From NCBI RefSeq assembly GCF_010500865.1, contig NZ_JAAAWN010000016.1, forward strand, positions 1 to 64,000: a stretch of DNA of 64,000 nt, in the 5' to 3' direction. Below the pieces are notes generated by a model. The model ran no database searches and was not told the origin of the DNA. It worked only from the letters and a program-made list of their open reading frames with translations. This document shows, one piece after another, positions 16,801 to 24,545 of this stretch; the stretch's first letter is position 1; the number at the start of each line of letters is the position of its first letter. The DNA is from Alteromonas profundi (GTDB lineage: Bacteria > Pseudomonadota > Gammaproteobacteria > Enterobacterales > Alteromonadaceae). The translations under genes and the position numbers were made by a program.

Positions 16801-17211
16801 CTATTCCTTAGCTTTATTCTTACTAACAACCACCGGCGTTCTCGTTGGCTTACTGACAAACTTACCTGATTTCACTCTTCTTAATGGGCTTTTAACTTCT
16901 TTTGGGGCGTTCTGGGGAATACGCTGTCCACCAGCTACTGCTGCTGTCCCATCTATTTTATGAGTGTTTTGGTTTGTCATATCGATATTGATATTGAGAA
17001 CGTTTAGAACCATCAGCACAGTACCAAATGACACGCTGGTGGGGTCATTCTCTAATCTCGATACAAAGCGCTGGTCTTTACCAATTTTAGTGGCCAAGTC
17101 TGTTTGAGACCACCCTAGCGCCTTGCGTGTAGATGCTATGTAGTGACCTACGTCTTTTGGGGTCTTAATTCTCATTGTTAACTCAATATATTCCATAAGA
17201 AGTATATTCAT
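16801..17211 (-). CDS. hipB: HipB-like antitoxin, XRE-type repressor
   Basis: A 136-residue protein with an XRE helix-turn-helix (ALGWSQTDLATKIGKDQRFVSRLEN, about residues 30-56) and a long basic tail (residues 95-136, RRVKSGKFVSKPTRTP). HipB binds HipA, neutralises it and represses the operon. ATG 17211 has AAGG 7 nt upstream; an internal ATG at 17175 would remove 12 residues. The start region overlaps an array of four operator-like palindromes extending to 17284. The tail is longer than in E. coli HipB and may be a disordered HipA-contact segment. Confidence 0.85.
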   Translation of the reverse strand: MNILLMEYIELTMRIKTPKDVGHYIASTRKALGWSQTDLATKIGKDQRFVSRLENDPTSVSFGTVLMVLNVLNINIDMTNQNTHKIDGTAAVAGGQRIPQNAPKEVKSPLRRVKSGKFVSKPTRTPVVVSKNKAKE

Positions 17212-17284
17212 AAATATACCTTATCTTGCATATTTTTCAATATTCTCTAAAAGGAATATTAATCTTTATTCTATATAAGGAATA
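17189..17284. promoter_or_regulatory. four HipB-type operators at 26-bp spacing
   Basis: Four 18-bp sites of the form TATNC-N8-GNATA, where E. coli HipB recognises TATCC-N8-GGATA. They are 17189-17206 (TATTC / GTATA), 17215-17232 (TATAC / GCATA), 17241-17258 (TATTC / GAATA) and 17267-17284 (TATTC / GAATA). Their centres are exactly 26 bp apart. The two distal sites are the most symmetric; the proximal one overlaps the hipB start region. The arrangement predicts cooperative autorepression. Confidence 0.75.
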
Positions 17285-17314
17285 TTTGAGAGCGCGGCAA
17301 GAAAAAGAAAGGGC

Positions 17315-17422
17315 GTTACCTCCACACCGTTATTAAGCGGTTTTGGAGGTAAACAAAACGAAACGTTGTGATACAACTGAGAGACAGGGGGGGGCATAAG
17401 CACCTATTGTCGGAGGTGCTTA
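17315..17422. other. inverted repeats upstream of hipBA
   Basis: Two hairpins. An imperfect one at 17315-17352 has GTTACCTCC-type arms ending in GGAGGTAA. A perfect one at 17397-17422 has the arms TAAGCACCT and AGGTGCTTA with an 8-nt loop. Between them is a GTTGT/ACAAC mini-palindrome at about 17365-17377. Neither hairpin has a T-run; role unknown. Confidence 0.4.
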
Positions 17423-17448
17423 AGGCCGGGTTTAGGATTTTGATGCTG

Positions 17449-17640
17449 CTATAAGTTCATTTCTAATCGCGATAAGCAGTTCTTCAGCCTGAATATTGTG
17501 ACCTGCGAAAATAAATCATCATTGGGTTCGCTAATGCTTACCGAATCGATTACTGCTCTAGCGGCCGCTGGTGGAATTTGCTTGCGCGCTTCTTTAAGCT
17601 GGTTTACCGATTGGTTAACTTGATTAAGTTGCTTTGACAT
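17449..17640 (-). CDS. hypothetical small helical protein
   Basis: A 63-residue protein whose first half is an amphipathic helix (LNQVNQSVNQLKEARKQIP) rich in Gln and Asn. AAGGG lies 9 nt before ATG 17640. No family is recognised; it could be a small regulatory or phage-derived protein. It reads in the same direction as hipBA, upstream of it. Confidence 0.4.
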   Translation of the reverse strand: MSKQLNQVNQSVNQLKEARKQIPPAAARAVIDSVSISEPNDDLFSQVTIFRLKNCLSRLEMNL

Positions 17641-17806
17641 GTTCTAGCCCTTGAACGACTTTTTAAATGCAAATAAAAACATAGGATTCATAAGCTTAAA
17701 AATTAAAAGCGGATTTGCTGATCTCCAACTAGCTGCTTTTTCTAAGTAACAAGTTTTCTTTCTATGTGGCGGCTATCCAAATTGAATATCAAATAGGGGA
17801 TAAACA

Positions 17807-17947
17807 ATGGGGCTTTGCAGTCTAACTATGCAAAAGAACCTTCATAATGACTCAGGACCTAGCTTATTGGCACTGACCTTAGCGGAGAGTTTATTAGACA
17901 TAGACCAAAACGTTGGCTTGCGGCAACTGTCTGTTATACTTTTTTGA
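17807..17947 (+). CDS. micro-gene, 46 residues
   Basis: ATG 17807 has AGGGGA 7 nt upstream, opening a 46-codon frame with an acidic helical middle (LLALTLAESLLDID). It is followed at 60 bp by another small gene in the same direction, with a strong terminator after that. No family recognised. Confidence 0.35.
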   Translation: MGLCSLTMQKNLHNDSGPSLLALTLAESLLDIDQNVGLRQLSVILF

Positions 17948-18007
17948 AAGTACTAGCTTGCTCGTTCTTACTAGTAGTGTCATTTAGGCTTAAAGATGGT
18001 GGTATTA

Positions 18008-18145
18008 ATGGATATATCGGTAAACCTAGATTATTTTTGGTGGTTGTTGGCTGCTTTGAGCATAACAGCGGCTGTAATTTTCTCGCTGATTTTTTGTAAT
18101 AGAAAGGCTCTACAGAGATTAGGGCAACGGTTTTTAGAAGATTAA
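18008..18145 (+). CDS. micro-gene, single-helix membrane protein
   Basis: A 45-residue frame with one clear transmembrane helix (YFWWLLAALSITAAVIFSLI) and a basic C-terminus (CNRKALQRLGQRFLED). A strong terminator follows 6 nt after its stop, which supports transcription of this frame. Single-helix proteins of this size occur as holin-like or toxin peptides; no assignment is made. Confidence 0.5.
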   Translation: MDISVNLDYFWWLLAALSITAAVIFSLIFCNRKALQRLGQRFLED

Positions 18146-18151
18146 CTCAAC

Positions 18152-18179
18152 AAACGGCTCCTAACTTGGAGCCGTTTTT
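18152..18179 (+). terminator. rho-independent terminator
   Basis: A perfect 10-bp stem (AAACGGCTCC / GGAGCCGTTT, loop TAACTT) running into further Ts, directly after the 18008-18145 micro-gene. Confidence 0.85.
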
Positions 18180-18258
18180 GTATCAACAATTCCCTCAGAT
18201 TTGCCAAATTTTGTAAGTGCGCAACGCTATCTCCATCATCAATTATGGAGATTGGGAA

Positions 18259-18564
18259 ATGAAAACAGATTATTGTCTGATGTCGGAATACAGAGACATG
18301 GTTGAAAAGGTATCGGCAGTTTATGGGGAGAAGTCCAAAGCTTGTATTAACAACTACATTGATTCTACGCTGGTAGGGGAGGTTAGGAAGTGGAAGGTGA
18401 TATCTGCGTTGTTTCTTTTCTTTGGTATTTTGTTACTTCCTATTCTGTTAGGTCTCCCCTTAATTTTGGGCGGTATAACTCTTTACATTCTGATACCAAA
18501 GAAAATGGAGAGTCTAATCGAGCAGTACAGAGTCTTGGTGAAAAACGACAACACCCTAGAATGA
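18259..18564 (+). CDS. small membrane protein
   Basis: A 101-residue protein with an N-terminal soluble helical part (residues 1-45) and two closely spaced hydrophobic helices (about 48-80, ISALFLFFGILLLPILLGLP and ILGGITLYILIP), then a charged tail. I chose ATG 18259, preceded by GGAG; an upstream GTG-type start at 18217 would add 14 residues. No family recognised. Confidence 0.5.
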   Translation: MKTDYCLMSEYRDMVEKVSAVYGEKSKACINNYIDSTLVGEVRKWKVISALFLFFGILLLPILLGLPLILGGITLYILIPKKMESLIEQYRVLVKNDNTLE

Positions 18565-18965
18565 TCAACAACGCTACCATTTACTAAACTTCTCTATCTG
18601 AAGTCTTGAATCGTTTTGGATTCACTTTAGTTTCTAAAGAGCTAGCCTCACTTGCTTTAGAGATAAGGCTAGCTTTGGACTGAATTTTGAGAATAATCAC
18701 CGAAACCATTCTTCCTCAAGATTAAAACTATCCATAAGGGAATCCAGAGAAATGAAAAGGTCAGCCCTAAATTAAAGTGTCGTTTAGATGACTTTTTGGC
18801 TGAGCAACTGACGGTCTACCGCTATCGCTACTAGACCATCAATCATTATTTAGGTGCTACTTACTATTTTTAGCACTCTTTCAGTGCTGATGAATAATAC
18901 CAGAAATTAGAGCCACCAATCGTAGCTCTTCTATATTAGAAAGTTTTTTTCTATCGTCACTCCTC

Positions 18966-19210
18966 TACTCCCCACGTTACTGGACGTCCGGGAACGCCCT
19001 CGAAAAGAGCGTCCGGGAACACATATTCTATCTTTCTAAGTTTTTATGCGTGCTGGCTTTACTCCCCACGTTACTGGACGTCCGGGAACGCTTTGCTTTT
19101 GTTCTAAAAATTTAAATGGATAACGTGTTTGTACGAAAATTTAGATTCAAATTGGTCCCTATTTTTCTAAGGTAGCTTTACTCCCCCTGTTACTGGACGT
19201 CCGGGAACGC
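18966..19210 (+). repeat. interspersed ~32-bp repeat, three copies
   Basis: Three near-identical copies of a 32-bp unit starting TACTCCCC, continuing through a CGTTACTGGACGTCC core (with palindrome GGACGTCC) and ending GGGAACGC, at 18966-18997, 19060-19091 and 19179-19210. A partial copy (GCGTCCGGGAAC) lies at 19009-19020. Starts are 94 and 119 bp apart and the intervening sequences are unrelated AT-rich DNA. Unequal spacers argue against CRISPR. It may be a protein-binding or iteron-like array. Confidence 0.7.
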
Positions 19211-19397
19211 TTGTTTGTGTGCAGTGTTTTATGAATATCACAGAAATTTAGAAAGAAATAATGTGGGTTATTATCCGGTACGTAATTCATTACATTAGCC
19301 TGAGTCTTTTGAAGCGAAGTGGATTAAAGCAAAACATTGAATACTGCTCTAGAACTACTACAAGAACCCTGATATTCACTAAATATTTGGCATTTTG

Positions 19398-19571
19398 CTC
19401 CATACGACAATATTTTTGCCGTATGGGGTTCTAATGGAGAGCTTCAGTATTAGATGAGCCTGCAAATACCCCATATGACATTTTTTTGGACATCTGGGGG
19501 CTTTGTCTGCTCAGAAAGGCGTGAGCGGGAAAAGCGAGTCCCCATATGTATTTATTTTTGCTTTTTGGGGG
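19398..19571 (+). repeat. hairpin repeats with 71-bp period, three copies
   Basis: Three degenerate hairpins of about 31 bp, arms like CCCCATATG and CATMTGGGG around a T-rich middle (ATTTTTTTG). They lie at 19398-19428, 19469-19500 and 19540-19571; starts are exactly 71 bp apart and the 39-40-bp spacers are unique. Two relatives lie beyond the IS3 element at 21481-21583. Confidence 0.65.
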
Positions 19572-19636
19572 ATTTCCCTCAAATTTTGAGATTTAAAATG
19601 CTCAGTTACTATCAAGTATCAAAATAGGAGTATTTT

Positions 19637-19855
19637 ATGAAACAGAATTCAAACAATGTTATTCCACATGAACCAACTAAGCTTGCTCTTTCAAAAGGAG
19701 AAGTTGAGCTTTTAGAAAATGCTTTCAAAAAGTTGAGGAGGAATAGACATCTCACTCCCGTACAAAGAAAAATGAAGTCCCTCAGAATAGGTGCAAACGC
19801 GAGGAGAATATATCAGCAAGTTTTGATAGCGAATGGTGTCAGGTTTAAAGTCTAG
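19637..19855 (+). CDS. hypothetical small basic protein
   Basis: A 72-residue protein with AGGAG upstream of ATG 19637 (9-nt spacing). The C-terminal two-thirds is strongly basic (FKKLRRNRHLTPVQRKMK, then NARRIYQQ) and helical, consistent with nucleic-acid binding. It lies immediately downstream of the 71-bp-period hairpin array, so it may act on or be expressed with it. No family recognised. Confidence 0.55.
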   Translation: MKQNSNNVIPHEPTKLALSKGEVELLENAFKKLRRNRHLTPVQRKMKSLRIGANARRIYQQVLIANGVRFKV

Positions 19856-20264
19856 AATAAGGCATTCTGGTTATCGAGATAAGTCACATAGCATATCGAT
19901 AATCATTATTCTGATAATATTTACCGTCATAGCTTTCACTGGCTTAACTTAGTTTTGCCTTAATTTCTTGCTGGAAACCAGTCATGCAGTAGATTACGAA
20001 AAAGTAAAAGGAACGCTGGCAGGGTATAAAATTGCAAGTGGCCTAATGACACTATTCTGGGGCAACTTATATATTACTCGCAAGTTCAAAAGTAGCAGTT
20101 CATATACTTTATTCTTTGATATGCCAGCGTTGGTATTTCTACTTTTTGGGGCTAGGCAATTCGTTGTCTGACTTACGCAGTATATTGCTGAAGAAGTAAT
20201 CCCCGATGATTGAAAGGCCTGTTCAAAATGAACCAGTTTGATTACGAGCGAATAAGGTTATAAG
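19856..20264. other. intergenic, weak frame only
   Basis: A 67-codon frame from TTG 19968 to 20171 with one hydrophobic stretch (ALVFLLFGARQFVV) is open here, but it has no ribosome binding site and I do not call it a gene. The IS3-family element begins at about 20265. Confidence 0.35.
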
Positions 20265-20403
20265 TGACCTTTCCCCTGAACTAGCACCACTCTTTCGATG
20301 AGATTTTTCATGTTATGCTGCCTGTTTAGCATACTCAAAAGACACCAGGTAATTCAGAGGGTTATGTGGCCGAACCTGGTTTTAAAGCTCACGCCATAGC
20401 TCT

Positions 20404-21130
20404 ACTTCTTATATTGCCTCGTCCATTGTTTTAAACCAATGCTGATCCAGATATTCGTTTCTGAGCTTGACATTAAGGCTTTCCACGAAGGAATTTTGGG
20501 TCGGTTTACCAGGCTGGATAAAGCCAAGTTCAACACCCGTTTCCTTGCTCCATAAGAACATCGCCTTACTGATAAATTCTGTTCCGTTGTCGCAAATAAC
20601 CTTTGCTGGTTTTCCCCGTTGCTCAATGAGCTGCCTCAGGGAGCGTGCACCTGACGACCGCTGAAGGAGACAGAAACTAGTTGGCCGACCGTTTGGCGAG
20701 AGTAATCGTTTAATACGTTCAGTATCCTTAAGCGCCTGCCGTTGCTAAGTTTTCAGATACGAAATCCATAGACCAGCGTTGATCTGGCGCTTTTGGTATC
20801 TCAAGCGGTTATCTTGGTTGAGTCAGCTTCTTGCGCTTCCTCGTCCTTACCTGTAACGCCTCTTCGGTATAAAGCCGGTAGGTATGTTTGCAGTTCACAG
20901 CAAGCCCTTCGCCTTTGCGTAAGCCATGCAGCATCAAATAACCATACTGAGCATACTGTGATGCTAATTCTTTTAACCGTGCGCGCTAAGCGCTATTAGG
21001 TTTTGTCTTATGGCAATATCTGAATGCGGTTTGGCTTGACACCAGCAAGCTTGCAGGCAACCCGTTCTCTAAGCTTACACGTATCAATAAGGTGACAGGT
21101 GACAGGCTTTCTTGCTGCTGGCGTTACCAC
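20404..21130 (-). pseudogene. broken IS3 OrfB transposase (integrase core)
   Basis: Minus-strand reading in shifting frames recovers the conserved end of the IS3 integrase core, for example KVICDNGTEFISKAM followed by PTQNSFVESLN and LRNEYLD, at about 20430-20620. These are the second Asp and the Glu regions of the DDE triad. The rest is interrupted by stops and frameshifts up to OrfA. Non-functional. Confidence 0.65.
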
Positions 21131-21156
21131 TTTTTTGGAAGCACATCCTTCATCGC

Positions 21157-21435
21157 TTATACTTCTAATAGCCTGTCAGCCAAAATCTTTTTCAGCTTGT
21201 TGTTCTCAGACTCAACCTCTTTTAAGCGCTTGGCTTCGTTGACCTCCAGGCCCGCATACTTGCTGTGCCAATTAAAAAAAGTCCCCAACGAAATACCCAT
21301 CTCACGGAAGATGTCGCCCACCTTTGCGCCAGCTTCATGCTGCTTGACGGCCTTAGAAATTTGTTCTTCACTGTAGCGCTTTTCATTTTGAGACCTGCAT
21401 TGTCTCCAGTTTATTGGAAATCTCATCAATATCAT
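21157..21435 (-). pseudogene. IS3-family OrfA
   Basis: A 92-codon frame with the OrfA helix-turn-helix and leucine zipper typical of the IS407 group: KRYSEEQISKAVKQHEAG, GISLGTFFNWHSKYAGLEV, then a KEVESENNKLKKIL coiled coil. The N-terminal ten residues look non-native, being read through the terminal inverted repeat. The partner OrfB is broken, so it is treated as part of a dead element. Confidence 0.7.
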
Positions 21436-21459
21436 GGTGCTATTTGGGGGAGAAGGTCA

Positions 21460-21744
21460 TTAATATTCAAAATTTAATTGCTCCATATGGCTCTTTTTTT
21501 GCCATTTGGGGGACGGCCGCATCGCCTCTTTAATATTGCCCAAGCTTACGGGGGCGCCAAAAGTATTTTTTTGCCATTTGGGGTTTTGATAAAATGTTGG
21601 AGGACCTTCTAGATTACTAGGAGGTACGATTTTTAATATGAACAGTATTTATTTAGCAGCGCATGAAAGCTGTAATAACAAAAAGTGATATGACAATAGA
21701 GTAAGATCACACGCGGAAAACACGGCAAGAATTTGATGCGTTTA
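21460..21744. other. intergenic with two hairpin repeats
   Basis: Contains hairpin copies at 21481-21512 (CTCCATATGG / CCATTTGGGGG) and 21555-21583 (CGCCAAAAG / CCATTTGGGG); starts 74 bp apart. They match the family at 19398-19571. No gene. Confidence 0.55.
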
Positions 21745-22638
21745 TTATTTAATATTTCGCTTATAGAGATTCATTCGTCGATTAATCAAAACCCAACCAT
21801 CCCCTACATTTTCTTTAATTTTCACGTGCCGAGGCGCAATCAAACTGCTAAGGTGGGTATGGTATTTGGGGGGAGAGAAAAAGACATAAGGTAAACTCGC
21901 AGCATATCCCTTTGCTTTTTCTGCATCCTCTAATCGAATGGATGATTCAGGCCGCAGCTTTATCCGGCGTTTAACCGCAAATTCTGCGCTTTGATGTGCA
22001 TCTAGTAACGACTTGTCGTGTTCAAGCTTCTCTAGCCAACTCTGACGAGAATAAGACAAGGGAACGGTATGAACCCCTTTATCTATTTTTTGTTTCAACT
22101 CTTCGAGCGTATAAGCTTTATGGAGTGGGCGTGAAACCCAATTGAAATTTACTCGGTGAACATCCTCTTTAAATGCATAGATGGTGCGATAAGCCGACGT
22201 AGTGATTAAATAATTGAACCGGTCGTGCACGTTCTGCCACTTTTCGTAGGCATCATCACTGCTTTTTACTACTGCCGCTCTAAATGCCTTTTTCTCATTA
22301 TTGATCTTTTCAATGCAAGCAATAATCTCTCGTTTGTTTTTGGTTGCTACTACGAAGCCAGGGTGTTTTTGTACGAACCGGCGTGACTTTTGTGGCGTTT
22401 CATCGAATACGTACATGTCCTTATAAGCATCAATAATTTTTAAAATCGCTTCTTGGCCAGTAAACATATCAACATTAATGCTTGAGTAGCCGTGCTCAAT
22501 AAGTTCCTCTTCTTGTTCTTTAAGTACAGGCTCAATGGCGTAGTAATATGTTGAAGCCGGGCAGGCGCTATCGAGGAGCAGTTCTTCTAGCTCTTTCAGA
22601 AACGCTTCAATATTACTCATGTGGAATTGTAGAAACAT
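21745..22638 (-). CDS. tus: Tus-family replication terminator protein
   Basis: A 297-residue basic protein that I recognise as a divergent Tus (Ter-site-binding) homologue. The central segment follows E. coli Tus closely in order and spacing: a helix ending ITTSAYRTIYAF, FNWVSRPLHKAYTLEELKQKI, SRQSWLEKLEHDKSLLD, then the basic RRIKLRPES strand and a C-terminal WVLINRRMNLY. Tus bound to Ter sites stops replication forks in one direction by blocking the DnaB helicase. Length is close to E. coli Tus (309). ATG 22638 or, more like Tus, ATG 22620 may be the start; neither has a clear Shine-Dalgarno. Its presence in a mobile region suggests a plasmid- or element-borne terminator. Confidence 0.7.
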   Translation of the reverse strand: MFLQFHMSNIEAFLKELEELLLDSACPASTYYYAIEPVLKEQEEELIEHGYSSINVDMFTGQEAILKIIDAYKDMYVFDETPQKSRRFVQKHPGFVVATKNKREIIACIEKINNEKKAFRAAVVKSSDDAYEKWQNVHDRFNYLITTSAYRTIYAFKEDVHRVNFNWVSRPLHKAYTLEELKQKIDKGVHTVPLSYSRQSWLEKLEHDKSLLDAHQSAEFAVKRRIKLRPESSIRLEDAEKAKGYAASLPYVFFSPPKYHTHLSSLIAPRHVKIKENVGDGWVLINRRMNLYKRNIK

Positions 22639-22782
22639 TTATTAACCATAGTGCTGTTTACTTATACAGCAATTTTAAGCCTATTTACCCACCAGCTCAA
22701 ATCTATTCCGGTTTATGGGGTAGTGGCAGTGTGTTATAAGGATGGCTGAATTGTAGTATTAAATAATAGGTAAATTAGGAAC
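22639..22782. promoter_or_regulatory. divergent tus / nuclease promoter region
   Basis: Intergenic region between divergent genes. The 9-mer GAATTGTAG occurs at 22624-22632 (at the tus start) and again at 22748-22756, same orientation; TTGTA is shared with the E. coli Ter core (GTTGTAAC). These are weak candidates for autoregulatory Ter-like sites. Confidence 0.25.
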
Positions 22783-23586
22783 ATGGATGTACTCAAGCTT
22801 TTAGAGCTAGACCCAGTAGATGTGAAAGGCCACTTAGCCGTATGGAACGGAATTGAAAACCCATTAGAAACATTTTTCGATGGGCGATTTGAGCAATGGC
22901 AGCAGGCTCAAACTAAGCGCAATTTCGGTCGTAACTTTATCGTTTCGCTTATCAAGCTGCCCGGGGTTTGCCAGTGGCTATTTGTCGGTGTTTATCTATC
23001 AAAAGGCATTTCATCGTCGAGCAGTGACGGAAAATGTCATTACTATGACACTGAGCTTACTAACATAGGCGAGAGCCTTATCGGGCGGCTGGTAGTTCAC
23101 TTTAAACGTACAGGGCGTAATTCGTATCCCACCGGTGAAACCCTTTCTGGTAGAGCAACGATTCACTCTATTCTACCAGAGCCAATGGCATTCCAAGATT
23201 TCTCCGACTTCAAGCATGTGTGCCTATCCCGAAGTGAACTAGAAATGCTGTATCGACACCAATACCCCTCATGGAAGACCGCGCTTTCATCTGTGTCTGG
23301 CGTTTATCTAATTAGTGATAGATTAACGGGAAAACAGTACGTGGGCAGCGCCTATGGGGCTGATGGTTTTTGGAATCGCTGGGCGGCATATGCCAATGGC
23401 CATCATGGGGGTAATAAGCTCTTGCGGTTGCTATTCAATGAAACCGGAGAAGGGGGCTTTAGTCAGTTCCAATACTCTATCCTTGAAGTCTGCGACATTG
23501 ATTTGTCTAAAGAGTCAGTGATTGAAATAGAGAATAGATGGAAAAGAAAATTACTTTCTAAAGAGTTTGGTTGGAACGATAATTAA
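22783..23586 (+). CDS. GIY-YIG nuclease-domain protein
   Basis: A 267-residue protein with a C-terminal GIY-YIG endonuclease domain (about residues 168-265): SGVYLISDRLTGKQYVGSAYG, then FWNRWAAYANGHHGGNK, then SILEVCD and a conserved Glu in VIEIENRWKRKL. The N-terminal 160 residues are a separate, unrecognised domain that may bind DNA or a partner. GIY-YIG enzymes cut DNA in restriction, repair or homing. It is divergent from the Tus-like gene across about 145 bp. ATG 22783 is preceded by AGGA. The target is unknown; a stand-alone restriction or mobile-element function is possible. Confidence 0.8.
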   Translation: MDVLKLLELDPVDVKGHLAVWNGIENPLETFFDGRFEQWQQAQTKRNFGRNFIVSLIKLPGVCQWLFVGVYLSKGISSSSSDGKCHYYDTELTNIGESLIGRLVVHFKRTGRNSYPTGETLSGRATIHSILPEPMAFQDFSDFKHVCLSRSELEMLYRHQYPSWKTALSSVSGVYLISDRLTGKQYVGSAYGADGFWNRWAAYANGHHGGNKLLRLLFNETGEGGFSQFQYSILEVCDIDLSKESVIEIENRWKRKLLSKEFGWNDN

Positions 23587-23896
23587 TCTTTTCAAGATAA
23601 TGTATTTTGTATTAATTTAATAGTTCACGCATGATAAGTGTAATTATCATGCGTGAATCCGAAAATTTATAAAGCTTGAGATTAACTTGAAGCTTTAGAT
23701 ATGTTATGAGTTCAAATGCATCCATCGGATATTAAATCATAATAATATTTACTACCTCAACCTACCTAATAACATCGATTTAATCCAACACACTGATGAG
23801 CTAAGGTTATGAAAAGTTAAACTTTTTGATTGCACCCTGCATTATTCATCGCTAAAAACTCCAACTACGTCTGTCTCAGTTTATGGGAAGTGGACA
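23587..23896. other. intergenic with perfect 14-bp-arm hairpin
   Basis: A perfect inverted repeat with 14-bp arms (TTCACGCATGATAA / TTATCATGCGTGAA, loop GTGTAA) lies at 23624-23657, 38 nt after the nuclease stop. There is no T-run after it, so it is either an unusual terminator or a protein-binding palindrome. A weaker AAAGCTT/AAGCTTT hairpin follows at about 23671-23696. Confidence 0.6.
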
Positions 23897-24214
23897 CTAC
23901 CGAAAACCAAATTAGGCGAAGCGATACAATACTGCTTGAATCAATGGGAAAAGCTGGCGCGTTATACACTCGACGGATTATTGAATATCGATAATAATCG
24001 CGCTGAGCACGCGATTAAACCGTTCTTGATAGGCAGAAAAAACTGGCTGTTTAGCCAGACCTCCACGGGCGCAAATGCCAGTGCGGTTCTCTACAGCATC
24101 ATCGAAACCGCTAAAGCTAATGATCTCAATGTGTTCGAGTATGTGATGACTGGCCTCGATAAACTCAGTAAGGCCGACGTTGATATCGAGCAAATTGCCA
24201 TGGCAATTTGCTAA
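23897..24214 (+). pseudogene. IS66-family transposase, 3' fragment
   Basis: About 105 codons of the C-terminal end of an IS66 transposase. The diagnostic [21 protein letters not shown] block is intact, followed by the helical tail. The start codon and all upstream domains are absent; sequence before about 23890 does not continue the protein. An insertion-sequence scar. Confidence 0.85.
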
Positions 24215-24545
24215 GCGTTAGGTGGGATTACCGGACGTTTACACTTATGTGCTGATGTTCTTAGTTGCAGCAATAAAAGTACTTCATAGCCTCTAGTTCT
24301 TCAGGTGGCCGCTTTAGCTTCAATTGTACGCTTAGACGAGCAGCATATGCAGTAACCTTTGGTTATCCACGGATTTATAAAAACTCAAAATAGTCTCAAA
24401 CTATGAAACCTATTATCCTTGTAAACGGCTACACCAAAAGCTAAGCCCAAACAAGGGCCAAGCTTTTTAATAGAAGTATCTCTAGTTGCTTAAAAACAAA
24501 TTTCGTAGCTTTTGGAAAGATTTAGTACAGCAAAGATAGGTATCG
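24215..24545. other. intergenic with terminator
   Basis: No supported gene. A minus-strand frame at about 24260-24355 (KVTAYAARLSVQLKLKRPPE) looks coding-like but has no start codon; it may be a gene fragment. A terminator-like hairpin lies at 24436-24468. Confidence 0.35.
24436..24468. terminator. terminator hairpin
   Basis: Arms AAAAGCT / AGCTTTT plus an inner GCCC/GGGC pair, T-rich on both sides; placed to end the leftward gene at 24546-25367. Confidence 0.6.

Larger units (their letters stand above)
18565..19636. other. gene-free region holding two repeat families
   Basis: More than 1 kb without a supported gene. It contains the three-copy TACTCCCC repeat (18966-19210) and three copies of a hairpin repeat (19398-19571), each described separately. 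The rest is AT-rich with no recognisable feature. Confidence 0.6.
20265..21459 (-). mobile_element. decayed IS3-family element
   Basis: About 1195 bp bounded by imperfect inverted repeats. The left end reads TGACCTTTCCCC then TGAACTAGCACCA; the right end, read inward, is TGACCTTCTCCCCC then AAATAGCACCA. Both continue to GATGAGATT. It contains an OrfA-like frame and a broken OrfB, both on the minus strand. I could not identify a clean target duplication. Many stop codons show that it is inactive. Confidence 0.7.

Noticed and set aside
17315-17422. Integron attC-like site
   Set aside because: Hairpins exist, but the conserved RYYYAAC and GTTRRRY recombination boxes are not present in the right places and no integron integrase is nearby.
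18966-19571. Possible CRISPR array
   Set aside because: The two repeat families have either unequal spacers (62 and 87 bp) or strongly divergent repeats, and no cas gene is in the window.
21439-21459. Half of another TGGGGG hairpin repeat
   Set aside because: The sequence pairs with the other end of the IS3-family element as its terminal inverted repeat, so it belongs to the IS.
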